Program-made: the position numbers and the translations under genes | Part shown: one piece after another, positions 10,901 through 19,929 of the stretch | How the letters are laid out: every line of letters starts with the position of its first letter | Position numbering within the stretch: position 1 is the first letter of the stretch | Assembly (NCBI RefSeq): GCF_025847235.1 | Contig: NZ_JAOZEW010000001.1 | Span: forward strand, 425,868-489,867 | Direction: 5' to 3' | DNA: 64,000 nucleotides | Origin: Flavobacterium shii | GTDB taxonomy: Bacteria; Bacteroidota; Bacteroidia; Flavobacteriales; Flavobacteriaceae | Notes under the pieces: generated by a model | Seen by the model: the letters and a program-made list of their open reading frames with translations, nothing else | Database searches by the model: none | What the model was told of the DNA's origin: nothing

Positions 10901-13900
10901 TTATCCTGATACCGTACATTACAATGATTTAGTACCAGGACCATGGTTTAGCGGAATTAATAATGATCTAAAAAAAGCTCCATACAGCATGCGTTTGGCT
11001 GAACTTGCAGGCAAAAAAGCTGCTATTCGTTTTCGTGTAGTTACAGATAATAATAGCAGTAGGTATTTAGGTGCCTTTATAGACAATATCCGGGTAGGTA
11101 ATGCACCTTATGATTTACAAGTTATAGCTGCAAAACTAGACGCTGGTACTTGTACTATTAGCAATGATAACATAACTCTAAAGGCACAAATCATTAATAA
11201 TTTTGCAACCACAAGCGAGCAAGTTAATATTACTACAAAAATCCTTGATAATGCAAAAAATGAAGTTTTTTCAAAAACCGAAAAAACAACATTAGTATTT
11301 ACTAAATTTAGAGATACACTCACCTATTCTATTCCAAATATTAATTTAAAAAGCATCGGCGAGAATACTATTACAGTTTCAGTTTTCCCAGAAGACATGA
11401 CTAAAGAGGTTAAACCTGAAAACAACTCTTTAACAACTGGTTACGATAATTGGAACAATGAAGATATGAAAGTATCTGTACTTCCTTATGCAATGGATTT
11501 CGAAGATGTAACCAAATATAAAGGATGGAGAACTACTGAAAATGCAAACGCTACAGGCTGGAAACATGGAACAAGCAAGGAATTAGGTTCCCCAGGATGG
11601 TTCTTAACGGAGCATACTAATTTTATGGCGAGTAACGATGATAAATGTAATTGCGACTCATCAAACGATATGTTAATCTCACCGGTATTTGATTTGAGTA
11701 ATTATAAAGGAGCACACTTATCATTTGATGGCTTTGGAGATAGATATGGTCTTTCAGACGGATACGTCAAAGTAAGTACAGATGGAGGTGTAACCTGGAA
11801 AACAGAATTTAAGATGCCATACCTCAGTAATTGGTTCGAATATCAAGTAGATTTAAGCGCTTATGCTGGAAAATCTTGTGTTCTTGTAGCCTTTCAGCAT
11901 GATGATAATGGACTATTTGCGAGTGGTTTTGCTGTAGACAATATTAAGCTTAAAGAAATAGCAAATTATTTGCAGATATCTAATTTAAGTATGCCTGAAA
12001 CTGTTTATGAAGATGCGCCTTCGCACGAATTTTTTATCAGTGCAAAAAATGTATTTTATAATAAAGTTGATAAAGCTACAATCGAATATCAAATTACCCA
12101 AAATGGTAAAGCAGTAGGTGAACCAATTGTAGTTGAAAGAAATAATCAGATATTACAATATCAAACCATTGTATATACAGCAGATGGTATTCCGCAATTA
12201 CCAGCAGGAAATTATGATATTACTGTAAAAATAATTTCAAACGGACAACCAAAAGCACAAGCAGAAAGTCTTACAAAATCTTTTGAGGTCATTGCAAAGG
12301 CACCAAACTTAGATACTGAAACTTTTTCTAATGTACCTGAAGGTTTATTATTTGGAACAAAAGGTTTTGTTTCGGGTCAAAGTGATAGAGATTTTCCATG
12401 GGAAGTAGTTGTTAAACCTGATAATAAATACTTATTAATTCCTGTGAAAGATCATACGGGAGATAGTGCTGCAAAGATGCTTTACCATCCACTTGAAAAT
12501 GGTTCTAACAATGGAGAGTTAATATTCCCTTTAAATAAGTTAGCTGAAAATGCAACTGCAATGGAATTTTATTATGCAATCGATAGTAACAGTAATAATA
12601 TTTTTGCTGTGGATGTTAAATCTATTGGAGGTGAATGGAACGAAGTATGGAAAGTCTCTCTACAAGGAAGCCACGTAGACAAAGAATGGCAAAAAGCGAC
12701 AGTTAATTTAAATAAATATGCTGGAAAATCTGTAATGCTGCGATTTAGACATTCTTTGACAACTGGATATTCTTATATGGTAGTAGATGATTTAAAAGTA
12801 ATCACTAATCCTGTATTAGACTTATCAATGCAAATAGTATCTCCAAAAGATGTATGTGGTGGAACCGAAGTTAAAGTTAAACTAACCAATGAAGGGCAAA
12901 TTGTAATTGCAGCAAATGCAATACAATTAATTTTAGGATATCTCAATACAAATAAAACTATTACAGAATCTGTTGAAACTGCAATTCCTGTTGGAGGAAG
13001 CATTGAATATACTTTCAAAAAACAGCCTAAACTTGATTTAAGTGGGGACTCTCATGTATTTAACATTATTGCAAAATTAGAAAATAATGCAATTCAACAA
13101 AATAATGAGATTAAGAACTATATATACCAAGAGGTTACATCAGATTTCAAAATATTCGACAATCCAACGATTCATGGATATGCAGGCAAGAGCTTATACA
13201 TTGACGCCTCAACTAATTTTAGTGCTAAAAAATTAGGAGTTACTTCATACAAATGGAATACAACCGATGTTTCTAACGGTATTGAAATAAATAAAGCAGG
13301 AGATTATACCGTAACCGTAACGATGAAAAATGGATGTATACTTACAGAAAAAATCACCGCAACATTTGATACTTTCGAATCTGAATTAGCAAGTGGTGCT
13401 ATCTGTGGTCCTGAGGTTACTTTATCTCCTGGAGATTACAAATCGTACGAATGGTTTGATGGCTCTACAGATTCTAGCTACGTTGCAACAGAAAACGGGA
13501 ATTATTATGTAACTGTTTATAATGAAAATGGAATTGGTCAAACTTTTAGTACTACCATTTCAATTCTTCAGATGATTACTCCAGAAATTCAGGTAGTAGC
13601 TGATAAAAAGCTAACCGCTTCAGCCGATGCCGTTTCGTACCAATGGTTCTTAAACGGAAGACCTATACCAAATGCAACCGAAAAATCTATAGTTACAATT
13701 TGGGAAGGAGATTATAGCCTTCAAGTAACCAATAATAATGGTTGTAGTAGTATTTCAGCTCCATTTGATTCAAAAGGTATGCTTATAGGGAAAATTACAA
13801 ATGCTTTTAGAGTATTCCCTAACCCAGCAATTGATACTATAAATATCTTCTTAGCAGATAAAGCTGAGGGAGAAGCACAAATCAATATTTATGCAATCGA

Positions 13901-14036
13901 TGGTAAAGCAGTGTGGAGTAAAACATATACAAGCATTCCATCTAACATAAATGTAAGCGCATTAGCTCCTGGAGTTTATGTTTTAGACTGCAATGTACAA
14001 GGCAAGAAATATACAACCAAGGTTATTAAGAACTAA
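7917..14036 (+). CDS. Secreted M4 (thermolysin-like) metallopeptidase with T9SS sorting domain
   Basis: This 2039-residue exported protease has a signal peptide cleaved near GMAQ, a propeptide of FTP/PepSY type to about residue 290, and then an M4 catalytic domain. The zinc site is HELTH (H448, E449, H452) with third ligand E472 in NESFSD; the spacing is the same as in thermolysin. H541 in GGVHFNSG matches the transition-state histidine. Three MAM-like 'choice-of-anchor J' domains follow, at about 886-1063, 1188-1345 and 1462-1628, each opening with an aromatic-Asp-Phe start and ending in (V/I)DN/DD-(I/L). Residues ~1963-2039 form a type A T9SS sorting domain (FRVFPNPA ... GVYVL ... KVIKN). 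It is therefore expected to cross the outer membrane through the T9SS. It is unusually long for an M4 enzyme because of the adhesive modules. Confidence 0.93.
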   Translation: MNQIYFKTKYLFILLSLFACSVGMAQTPYQNIKNDGVKTALGVPEETKEQVSKRTSDPNSSQDKDADNLFIPKEEVISGKELSVAESESVLKQAQLSQNLFEQKLTNTTEKTNSQDTTKVKSFAKSSNLTARNVFEVKKGDFNLSTSDKMQLKSVSDNHGRTLATYQQLHNNLPVEGAIYKVRENKTKIDAFGFTAKKLSVNNNYKINAATALENALKTINAKQYIWENKKLGSLLDKNISAKPQGELVYVGPNFSSELKEYFLTWKFDIYATNPQSSQTMYVDANSGKVILIIDLNRDATYTGQSLGKGKSRYSGEVEFNTKQYADGYRLEGLQGKYNVPMYTWNMNHADNASDEVITEFIDEDNIWNELHNKNHDEVAIDIHWGMQKTIEYYGEKFNRNSIDDKGMTIIGLAHLGTNVENASWTGGWAQFGDGNNTPYVGLGITAHELTHGVTRFTAGLIYQGESGALNESFSDIFGVSVEFYVGKDKKEDIWMLGNELYTHGSMRNMSNPKAQGQPDTYGGVNWVNPLNTTYDNGGVHFNSGITNYWFYLLSEGGQGVNDLNNSYDVKAIGLAKAEKIAYITLTEYLSPASNFSDMRQASLMVVEDLYGLSSEEYKQVTNAWYAIGVGASYADKQIALVSIEKPSVACGSLKGDEPFYIKIKNTGSTVIKANESLNYKLRLMTAGFGGRFNTLYTKDSTISFTKDLALGEEIIIKIQENLPYTISATAVNYVEVKFDFKPIEEFGAKDGVSFVVDLLVPPAQKDFDLKLVRLNLPAYTGEILSANYPLALTIFNLGCQDIPAGSQLKIGYLNTLPGNETVWKNITLSTAFKGNSEMTIPFDRTVDLSATGPHTYEAYVTYSQDPETTNNKTINAVYSGIITQFPYSQDFEGTPGGWFSESLLATQKFIWQPTTYSFRDTNSKYLWATITLGTTELMQLNADFTLQSPIFDFTNVASPYVEFDLMYLFYKGYHGLIVEYSEDNKNWKKIMGIDYPDTVHYNDLVPGPWFSGINNDLKKAPYSMRLAELAGKKAAIRFRVVTDNNSSRYLGAFIDNIRVGNAPYDLQVIAAKLDAGTCTISNDNITLKAQIINNFATTSEQVNITTKILDNAKNEVFSKTEKTTLVFTKFRDTLTYSIPNINLKSIGENTITVSVFPEDMTKEVKPENNSLTTGYDNWNNEDMKVSVLPYAMDFEDVTKYKGWRTTENANATGWKHGTSKELGSPGWFLTEHTNFMASNDDKCNCDSSNDMLISPVFDLSNYKGAHLSFDGFGDRYGLSDGYVKVSTDGGVTWKTEFKMPYLSNWFEYQVDLSAYAGKSCVLVAFQHDDNGLFASGFAVDNIKLKEIANYLQISNLSMPETVYEDAPSHEFFISAKNVFYNKVDKATIEYQITQNGKAVGEPIVVERNNQILQYQTIVYTADGIPQLPAGNYDITVKIISNGQPKAQAESLTKSFEVIAKAPNLDTETFSNVPEGLLFGTKGFVSGQSDRDFPWEVVVKPDNKYLLIPVKDHTGDSAAKMLYHPLENGSNNGELIFPLNKLAENATAMEFYYAIDSNSNNIFAVDVKSIGGEWNEVWKVSLQGSHVDKEWQKATVNLNKYAGKSVMLRFRHSLTTGYSYMVVDDLKVITNPVLDLSMQIVSPKDVCGGTEVKVKLTNEGQIVIAANAIQLILGYLNTNKTITESVETAIPVGGSIEYTFKKQPKLDLSGDSHVFNIIAKLENNAIQQNNEIKNYIYQEVTSDFKIFDNPTIHGYAGKSLYIDASTNFSAKKLGVTSYKWNTTDVSNGIEINKAGDYTVTVTMKNGCILTEKITATFDTFESELASGAICGPEVTLSPGDYKSYEWFDGSTDSSYVATENGNYYVTVYNENGIGQTFSTTISILQMITPEIQVVADKKLTASADAVSYQWFLNGRPIPNATEKSIVTIWEGDYSLQVTNNNGCSSISAPFDSKGMLIGKITNAFRVFPNPAIDTINIFLADKAEGEAQINIYAIDGKAVWSKTYTSIPSNINVSALAPGVYVLDCNVQGKKYTTKVIKN

Positions 14037-14060
14037 CAAATTTAACAAATAGAAATATGG

Positions 14061-14082
14061 TAACTCTCATTTTTGAGAGTTA
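14061..14082. terminator. Short hairpin after the metallopeptidase gene
   Basis: Perfect 9-bp stem taactctca / tgagagtta with a tttt loop. Only a weak T-rich tail follows, so it may be a leaky terminator or processing hairpin ahead of the next gene, 24 nt away. Confidence 0.45.
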
Positions 14083-14105
14083 TCATTCTTAAAACAATAA
14101 ATACT

Positions 14106-14747
14106 ATGAAAATATATATATTAATTATATGCACACTTTTTTTAGGCGTGCCCATTATAGCTCAAAACCAAAAAGTTAAATTAGGCGTAAAAGCTGGTTT
14201 AAACATTTCGAGCCTAAATTTTGATGAAAGCGAAATGAACTCATCAAGTAAAACAGGATTTACAGGAGGGATTATGGTTGAAGTCCCTTTAGCGAAAAAC
14301 TTTTCGCTTCAACCAGAATTGTTATACAGTCAGCAAGGAACAAAGGTTTCTTTTTCTGATAACGATGTAACAAACTCTAACTATGACAGTACGATTAAAT
14401 TGAACTACTTAAACATCCCTGTAATGCTAAAGTATTATGTACTAGAAGGATTAAGTATTCAAGCAGGACCACAAATAGGAATACTTCTTAAAGCTAATAA
14501 TAAATACCAAGATGATTTTTTAGGCTATGAAAACCATGATAGTTTTAATTTAAAAGAATATTCAAGTGGTATTGATACTTCTGTAAATCTTGGATTAGGT
14601 TATCAATTTAAAGATAAATTTTATGCAGACTTAAGATATAACATTTCCTATTCTAATGTTTTTAAAGAAAGTGATGTAGATTATTTCATTAATAATGATA
14701 TAAAAAATAGAGTTTTTCAAATATCGATTGGTTATTTTTTTAAATAG
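14106..14747 (+). CDS. Outer-membrane beta-barrel (porin/PorT-like) protein
   Basis: A 213-residue small outer-membrane protein. The ATG at 14106 is preferred over one 33 nt upstream because it gives a clean signal peptide (MKIYILIICTLFLG ... IAQ). The mature part opens with KLGVKAGLNISSL and alternates polar and aromatic residues through to a terminal FQISIGYFFK, typical of outer membrane beta-barrels of the PorT/OmpA-like 'outer membrane protein beta-barrel' families. It contains GFTGGIMVEVPLAKNFSLQPELLYS, shown here as GFTGG..LQPELLYS, a very common strand pair in this group. Cargo or function is unknown. It may be co-transcribed with the metallopeptidase through a weak hairpin. Confidence 0.8.
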   Translation: MKIYILIICTLFLGVPIIAQNQKVKLGVKAGLNISSLNFDESEMNSSSKTGFTGGIMVEVPLAKNFSLQPELLYSQQGTKVSFSDNDVTNSNYDSTIKLNYLNIPVMLKYYVLEGLSIQAGPQIGILLKANNKYQDDFLGYENHDSFNLKEYSSGIDTSVNLGLGYQFKDKFYADLRYNISYSNVFKESDVDYFINNDIKNRVFQISIGYFFK

Positions 14748-14772
14748 AATTAGTTATTCTTGTAGTTTCCTA

Positions 14773-14819
14773 AAAGAAGCTGTCTCTATTTTTTTGTTTT
14801 GAAACGGCTTCTTTTTTTC
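14773..14819 (+). terminator. Rho-independent terminator
   Basis: agaagctgtctc (14775-14786) pairs with gaaacggcttct (14801-14812), allowing wobble, and runs into ctttttttc. Confidence 0.75.
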
Positions 14820-14820
14820 T

Positions 14821-14870
14821 AGAATCGCCGAGAATCGAACTCGGCTCCAAGTAAGCAATTAAAGAGCTTT
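14821..14870 (-). pseudogene. Displaced 3' fragment of ssrA (tmRNA)
   Basis: Bases 14826-14870 match the 3' end of intact ssrA at 20941-20985 in 41 of 45 positions, in the same orientation. The fragment keeps the whole T-arm (CCGAG stem, TTCGATT loop) and a 3' acceptor strand that could still pair, with G-U wobbles, to the ssrA 5' end. Nothing resembling the tag, the pseudoknots or the 5' end follows. This is the pattern left when an element integrates in the 3' end of ssrA: the intact gene is at one border (20935) and the old 3' end at the other. Confidence 0.7.
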
Positions 14871-14993
14871 GTTTAATTTACTTTGAGTACTAATTACAAA
14901 TCAGCCTATCGTTTCACATATAACAGTGGGCTAAATTTAAAATAAATACTCATTTTTGATTTCGAATACCAAGTAACATTCTAAACACTGCTA

Positions 14994-15191
14994 CTAAGGT
15001 TGTAATACCGTAGTCTCCCAACTTTGACCTATTTTTCCAAATAGTATTCTTTTGTAAAAACGTGTTTGCTCAAAAGAAAGAAATTCAATTCGGATCGGTT
15101 CTAAAGAAAAAATGCTCCAATCTGCAGGTCTATCCACAGACTTACCATGAAAAAACTGAATAGGATCTACATTTTGATTGGATATTGACAT
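14994..15191 (-). CDS. Hypothetical protein, 65 residues
   Basis: The frame encodes a soluble-looking peptide beginning MSISNQNVDPIQFFHGKS with balanced composition (Trp, Arg, Glu, Phe), unlike typical out-of-frame translations in this AT-rich sequence. I know no family for it. It lies between the ssrA fragment and the divergently transcribed sigma factor gene, so it would belong to the putative integrated segment. It has no signal peptide or membrane segment. Confidence 0.4.
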   Translation of the reverse strand: MSISNQNVDPIQFFHGKSVDRPADWSIFSLEPIRIEFLSFEQTRFYKRILFGKIGQSWETTVLQP

Positions 15192-15575
15192 ATCATAAAT
15201 TTATTTGCTTTTATAAAAGTACAAAATTCCAAACAAAACTTTCTTTATCCCGAGTATTATATAGCTTTTATACATCTTACATTTTCAAAAAATTGACTGT
15301 TTGTTTATAATTGTTACATGCTGTCTATTGGCTTATCTATAAATAAGTAATATGTAAATAACCATCCATAATTGAGTAAATTTTAAAGGTATTATCGATA
15401 TAGAGAGTATAATATTTTATACTATATTTTTTCTCTTGAATAATTTTTCAAATAAAATTGTTGTTCTTTGTACCTTAAAGTTTTTTGAAAGATGAATAAG
15501 GTAGTATTAACAATCGAGTTTAGAATGTCATATTATTTTGAACATTGAGTTAAGATTAGTTATCATATTTAAGTT
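15192..15575. other. Divergent intergenic region before the sigma factor gene
   Basis: AT-rich spacer of 384 nt without a gene. It contains a small dyad, agtata-atattt-tatact, at about 15407-15424, and presumably holds promoters for the flanking divergent genes. No clear TAnnTTTG element was found on the plus strand, which would fit dependence on an alternative sigma factor. Confidence 0.4.
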
Positions 15576-16097
15576 ATGGACAACAAAAAGTTTATTTTAA
15601 GTTTAAAAAAAGGTAATGAAGCTTCTTTCAAGGAGGCTTATCTAAATTACTATGATAAACTGATAAACATAGCCAAGCGATTTAACTTTACCGTCCTTAC
15701 CCCGCAAGATTTCGTTCAGGAGACTTTTTTACGACTATATAATAAAAGGGAATTACTTAATGAAGATGTTTTATTTGATAAACAATTGTTTACGATATGC
15801 AAGAACATCATCATAAATCATCTTAACAGAGAAAATAAAATAATTCAACTTGATCCTTTTCAGTTCGAAATGGAGCAAGAGGATGTTGAAACAGGAATTT
15901 ATGAAGAAAGAAAAGAAAAGCTATATAACTTCATAAATCTGCTTCCTGAACAGCAACAAAAAATATTTACTTTACACAAACTGGAAAACCTTAGCTATAA
16001 GGAGATTGCTGCAATTACGGACCTTTCTGAAAAGACCATTGCCAATCATATTTATCTTGCCAGTAAATTTATTAGAAAAAAAATCGAAGAGCATTAG
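15576..16097 (+). CDS. ECF-type RNA polymerase sigma factor (FecI-like)
   Basis: 173 residues. Sigma region 2 lies at about residues 20-85 (including FVQETFLRLYNKR) and region 4 at about 115-170 (LPEQQQKIFTLHKLENLS, then YKEIAAITDLSEKTIANHI helix-turn-helix). It is followed by a FecR-type anti-sigma factor and a receptor with an STN domain, so it should direct transcription of this operon when the receptor signals. The usual order sigma, anti-sigma, receptor is interrupted by a small frame at 16144. Confidence 0.9.
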   Translation: MDNKKFILSLKKGNEASFKEAYLNYYDKLINIAKRFNFTVLTPQDFVQETFLRLYNKRELLNEDVLFDKQLFTICKNIIINHLNRENKIIQLDPFQFEMEQEDVETGIYEERKEKLYNFINLLPEQQQKIFTLHKLENLSYKEIAAITDLSEKTIANHIYLASKFIRKKIEEH

Positions 16098-16143
16098 GAA
16101 CTTTTATATTCTCGTTTGTTATATATATAAACGAAAACATAAA

Positions 16144-16353
16144 ATGCATATTGAGTCTTATAAAACAGATGTTACAACTATGGAAGATGCAAACTTTATT
16201 GTAGTTCTTCTGCAGTTTAAAATTTCTGATTGTATAATGAATTTTGAATTGGAAAATCCTAATCACATTCTAAAAATCGAAACCAACAGAGATATTAAAG
16301 AAATGGTTTATGGTGTTTTTACCAAGCAGGGATTTTATTGTCAAAAACTTTAA
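16144..16353 (+). CDS. Small HMA-like protein lacking the CxxC motif
   Basis: ATG at 16144 gives a 69-residue protein starting MHIESYKTDV and ending GFYCQKL. The pattern (beta start, helix with hydrophobic spacing, NFELENPNHILKIE, then a helix and a terminal GFYC..L) matches small heavy-metal-associated (HMA, ferredoxin-like) proteins common in Bacteroidota, but the metal-binding CxxC is absent. Thirteen nt separate it from the fecR start, and a short dyad (tcgttt ... aaacga) lies between the sigma factor stop and its ATG. The fold assignment is by pattern and not certain. A role in this operon is unknown. Confidence 0.6.
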   Translation: MHIESYKTDVTTMEDANFIVVLLQFKISDCIMNFELENPNHILKIETNRDIKEMVYGVFTKQGFYCQKL

Positions 16354-16365
16354 CGATCAAAAAAT

Positions 16366-17211
16366 ATGAACCAAAAGAAATTAGACGAAGAATTAAAAAA
16401 AATATGGGATGAAACACCCATTTTACATTCTGATAATGAAAAAGAAGCTTCTTGGAAACAATTTCAATCGAAGACATTCTCTTCTAAAAAACAGCAATCT
16501 AAACCTTGGCGTTATTATGCAGCAGCGGCAGCAGTATTAATTTTCATTCTTATTGGAACCGGTATTTATTTTAATAGTAGCCCTTTAAGTAACAGCACAA
16601 CTCTTGCCGAAAATGTAATTAAAAATACTACTTCTGTAATAAAAACCGTAGCCCTTCCTGACAGTTCAAGCGTAGAATTGAGTCCGAATTCTAAAATTGT
16701 CTATGGTAATAATTTTGCTATTAATAGAAAAGTTGAAGTTTCAGGTGAAGCTTACTTTAAAGTTAAAAAAGACAAAAAACATCCTTTTCAAGTAGTTTGT
16801 AACGAAACTACCACTACAGTATTAGGTACCTCATTTACAGTTAAAGGATATACTCAAGAAGAAGTAACCGTTGAACTTTATGAAGGAAGCGTTGAGATGA
16901 GTGTGAAAAATCAGGATAAAAAATGGATACTAAAACCTGGTGAAAAATTTACCTATGGAAACAAAACAGCTGTAGTGACCGAATTTAACAGGTTTACGGA
17001 TTTTGATAATGAAAAACTGAGTGTCGTGAGTACTTATATTGAGTCGAATTACGGTTATAAAGTAACTATTCCGCAGGAATATTATAATCAAAGAATTACA
17101 GTTCGAATCAATAAAAAAGAAGATTTAAAAACAATTGTCCAATTAATATCAGAAATGTATAATCTAAACTTTGAAGTAAATGAAAAATTAAAACAGATTA
17201 CTTTTCAATAG
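16366..17211 (+). CDS. FecR-family anti-sigma factor
   Basis: 281 residues. There is a short cytoplasmic N-terminus with conserved Trp residues, one membrane helix at about 50-69 (YYAAAAAVLIFILIG), a FecR domain at about 90-195 (LPDSSSVELSPNSKI, GEAYFKV, GTSFTV, EGSVEMS) and a C-terminal DUF4974-type domain at about 215-281 that resembles an STN fold. It should hold the upstream sigma factor inactive and release it on contact with the receptor's STN domain. The Pro/Asp-Ser motif and overall length are normal for the family. Confidence 0.92.
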   Translation: MNQKKLDEELKKIWDETPILHSDNEKEASWKQFQSKTFSSKKQQSKPWRYYAAAAAVLIFILIGTGIYFNSSPLSNSTTLAENVIKNTTSVIKTVALPDSSSVELSPNSKIVYGNNFAINRKVEVSGEAYFKVKKDKKHPFQVVCNETTTTVLGTSFTVKGYTQEEVTVELYEGSVEMSVKNQDKKWILKPGEKFTYGNKTAVVTEFNRFTDFDNEKLSVVSTYIESNYGYKVTIPQEYYNQRITVRINKKEDLKTIVQLISEMYNLNFEVNEKLKQITFQ

Positions 17212-17312
17212 AAAAGAAAAGGATGCACTAGCCGCGAAACTAAACATCCTTCCTCATAGTAAGAATAGTATAAAACTATTCCATTTAATAATATTCAAAA
17301 ATACAAAATTTC

Positions 17313-19925
17313 ATGAAGCATATAATTTCAGCATGCTTTTTTTTATTCAGTTACTGTATGTTTTCTCAAAATATCACGGTAACTGTAGATAAAACTATAA
17401 CTCTAAAAGAGTTATTTAAACAAATTGAAAATCAAACCGACTTTAAATTTGCCTTTACGGATCAAATTGATACAAATCAAAGGTATTTTACCCAAAAAAG
17501 CACTTATAAAAATATAGAAATTAGAGAACTTATCAGTGAGCTGAACAAGAACAAGTTGATCCAATTTTCTATTGTTGGCAATAATATTTTTGTCAAGCAA
17601 AAATCTTCAAAAACAACTAAAAAAAAGAATCAACTAACCGGACAAATTCTTAATGAAAACAGAGAACCTGTTATTGGAGCAAATATATATGTTGAAGAAA
17701 TCGAAATAGGAGCAACAACCGATAAAAACGGAAGATACTCTCTAGACCTAGACAATGGGATTTATACTGTTTTGGTGAGTTACATGGGGTTTAAAAATAA
17801 AAAAAAACAAGTCTCGGTTTCTGATGATACTAAAATTGATTTCAATATGGAATCAGACAGTCACGAGTTAGAGCAGGTAGTCATAACTACAAGCAAGGCG
17901 GTTGATGTGAAAAATACTCAGATGAGTGTTAATAAACTTTCAATGGCCGAGATTAAAAGACTTCCAACTGCTATGGGTGAAGCAGATCCTTTAAAATCAT
18001 TATTGACTTTGCCAGGGGTTACGAATGCCGGCGAAGCTTCGTCAGGTTTTAATGTTCGTGGAGGTGCTGCTGATCAGAATTTGATTCTTTTAGATGGTGC
18101 TCCAGTATATGGGGACTCTCATATGTTTGGTTTCTTTTCTATTTTTAATGCAGACGTCGTTAGCGGATTAGACTTATACAAAGGAGGGATTCCGTCTAAA
18201 TTTGGAGGACGCGTTTCTTCAGTTCTTGATGTAACTCAGCAAACGGGAGATCTTAATGATTATAAAATAAACGGAGGAATTGGTCTTATATCAAGCCGCC
18301 TTTTGGTGCAAGGACCTTTAAAAAAAGATGTTGGTTCGTTTGTTATTGCAGGACGTGCTTCTTATGCGCATTTATTTTTAAAACTTACAGATATCAAGAG
18401 TACTGTTATGTTTTATGATATTAATGCCAAGCTTAATTATCGTTTAGGGGCCAATAATACAATTGCTTTTTCTGGTTATATGGGAAATGATTTATTTGAT
18501 ATTAATAATTTTTTTGCCAGTACGTACGGTAATACTATGGGAACGTTTAGCTGGAAACATAAATTTTCTGAAAAGTTAAATACGAACCTTTCTGTTTTTT
18601 ACAGTGATTATAAATTTAATCTACAAATACCTTTTCAAAAATTTGAATGGGATAGCAAGATTACCAACTACGGGCTTAAATACAACTGGAATCATACGAT
18701 ATCAGACAATTTTAAACTCAACTACGGTATTGATGGTTTATATTATGATTTTAATCCGGGAACAGTACGACCGTATGGTGCTAATTCGCAGTTTAATTAC
18801 AATCAATTAGATAAAAAATATGCTTTAGAAACGTCTGCATATCTGGATGTCGAAAATCAGATTACAGAAAAGCTTAATCTTCGTTATGGCCTTCGTTATA
18901 GTACATTTTATCGTTTAGGTGGCGAGAGTATCAGTACGTATGAAAATGGAGAAGCAGTAGTATACAATCCGTTATACCATATTTATGAAGAAGCAACACC
19001 AATCGGAAGTACATACTACGGAAAAGGAAAAACCATCAGTAAGTTTAATAACCTTGAACCAAGATTGGCATTATCATATGCTTTTAATGATGAAACTTCT
19101 GTAAAGGCAAGCTACAACAGAATGGCACAATATATACATATGTTGTCTAATACCCGTGCTCCGTTGCCTATGACAATCTGGACGCCAAGCGGACCTTTTA
19201 CAAAACCACAAATGCTGGATCAATATGCAATAGGATATTTCAGAAATTTTAAGGAGCGGGAGTACTCTTTTGAAGGAGAGTTATTTTATAAAAAAATTAA
19301 AAACCGTATCGATTATATTGATGGTGCAAATTTATTGGGTAACAATAATATAGAGCAGGACATCCTGAATGGGGAAGCAAGATCATATGGTATGGAGTTA
19401 TTATTCAGAAAAAATACGGGTCGTTTTACAGGATGGGTTTCTTATACTTTGTCTAAGGCAGAACAAAAAACGCCCGGTAGAACTCCTCAAGAACCGGGTA
19501 TTGCTAATGGTGAATGGTATTTATCAGGATATGATAAATTGCATAATCTGAATATTACTGCAAATTATGAATTCAATCCTAAATGGTCCTTTAATGCTAA
19601 TTTTACCTTACAATCAGGTCAGCCGGTAACATACCCAAATGGTTATTATGAATTTGGAGGAAGAAATGTACCCAATTATACGTTGAGAAATGCAAACAGA
19701 CTTCCTGCATATCATCATTTGGATATTGGTGCAACCTATACCCCTAAACCGGATAAAAAGAAAGGATGGCAAAGCTATTGGGTATTTAGTATTTATAATC
19801 TTTATAATAGACAAAATGCTGCATCGATGATGTTTTCACAAAATAATAATACGGGAGCTAATGAGTCCAGACAACTGTCAATTTACGGATTAGTACCAGG
19901 TGTTTCTTATAATTTTAAATTTTAA
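17313..19925 (+). CDS. TonB-dependent receptor with STN signalling domain
   Basis: 870 residues. It has a signal peptide ending near MFSQ, an STN (secretin/TonB N-terminal) domain at about 20-85, a CarboxypepD_reg-like domain at about 108-195 (GQILNENREPVIGANIYV), a plug at about 205-320 (SGFNVRGGAADQNLILLDG) and a 22-strand-type barrel ending in an aromatic Phe (VPGVSYNFKF). It imports an unknown ligand in the outer membrane and, through the STN domain, signals to the FecR/sigma pair just upstream. It is followed 4 nt later by a DUF4249 lipoprotein, a frequent partner of such receptors in Bacteroidota. Confidence 0.93.
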   Translation: MKHIISACFFLFSYCMFSQNITVTVDKTITLKELFKQIENQTDFKFAFTDQIDTNQRYFTQKSTYKNIEIRELISELNKNKLIQFSIVGNNIFVKQKSSKTTKKKNQLTGQILNENREPVIGANIYVEEIEIGATTDKNGRYSLDLDNGIYTVLVSYMGFKNKKKQVSVSDDTKIDFNMESDSHELEQVVITTSKAVDVKNTQMSVNKLSMAEIKRLPTAMGEADPLKSLLTLPGVTNAGEASSGFNVRGGAADQNLILLDGAPVYGDSHMFGFFSIFNADVVSGLDLYKGGIPSKFGGRVSSVLDVTQQTGDLNDYKINGGIGLISSRLLVQGPLKKDVGSFVIAGRASYAHLFLKLTDIKSTVMFYDINAKLNYRLGANNTIAFSGYMGNDLFDINNFFASTYGNTMGTFSWKHKFSEKLNTNLSVFYSDYKFNLQIPFQKFEWDSKITNYGLKYNWNHTISDNFKLNYGIDGLYYDFNPGTVRPYGANSQFNYNQLDKKYALETSAYLDVENQITEKLNLRYGLRYSTFYRLGGESISTYENGEAVVYNPLYHIYEEATPIGSTYYGKGKTISKFNNLEPRLALSYAFNDETSVKASYNRMAQYIHMLSNTRAPLPMTIWTPSGPFTKPQMLDQYAIGYFRNFKEREYSFEGELFYKKIKNRIDYIDGANLLGNNNIEQDILNGEARSYGMELLFRKNTGRFTGWVSYTLSKAEQKTPGRTPQEPGIANGEWYLSGYDKLHNLNITANYEFNPKWSFNANFTLQSGQPVTYPNGYYEFGGRNVPNYTLRNANRLPAYHHLDIGATYTPKPDKKKGWQSYWVFSIYNLYNRQNAASMMFSQNNNTGANESRQLSIYGLVPGVSYNFKF

Positions 19926-19929
19926 TAGC

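Noticed and set aside
14821..14940. Possible tRNA on the minus strand
   Set aside because: Only a T-arm and a 3' acceptor strand are present; no D-arm or anticodon arm can be drawn, and the match to the ssrA 3' end explains the sequence.
16006..16143. Upstream extension of the small HMA-like frame into the sigma factor gene
   Set aside because: It overlaps the sigma factor's HTH in another frame; the internal ATG at 16144 starts the family-like sequence.
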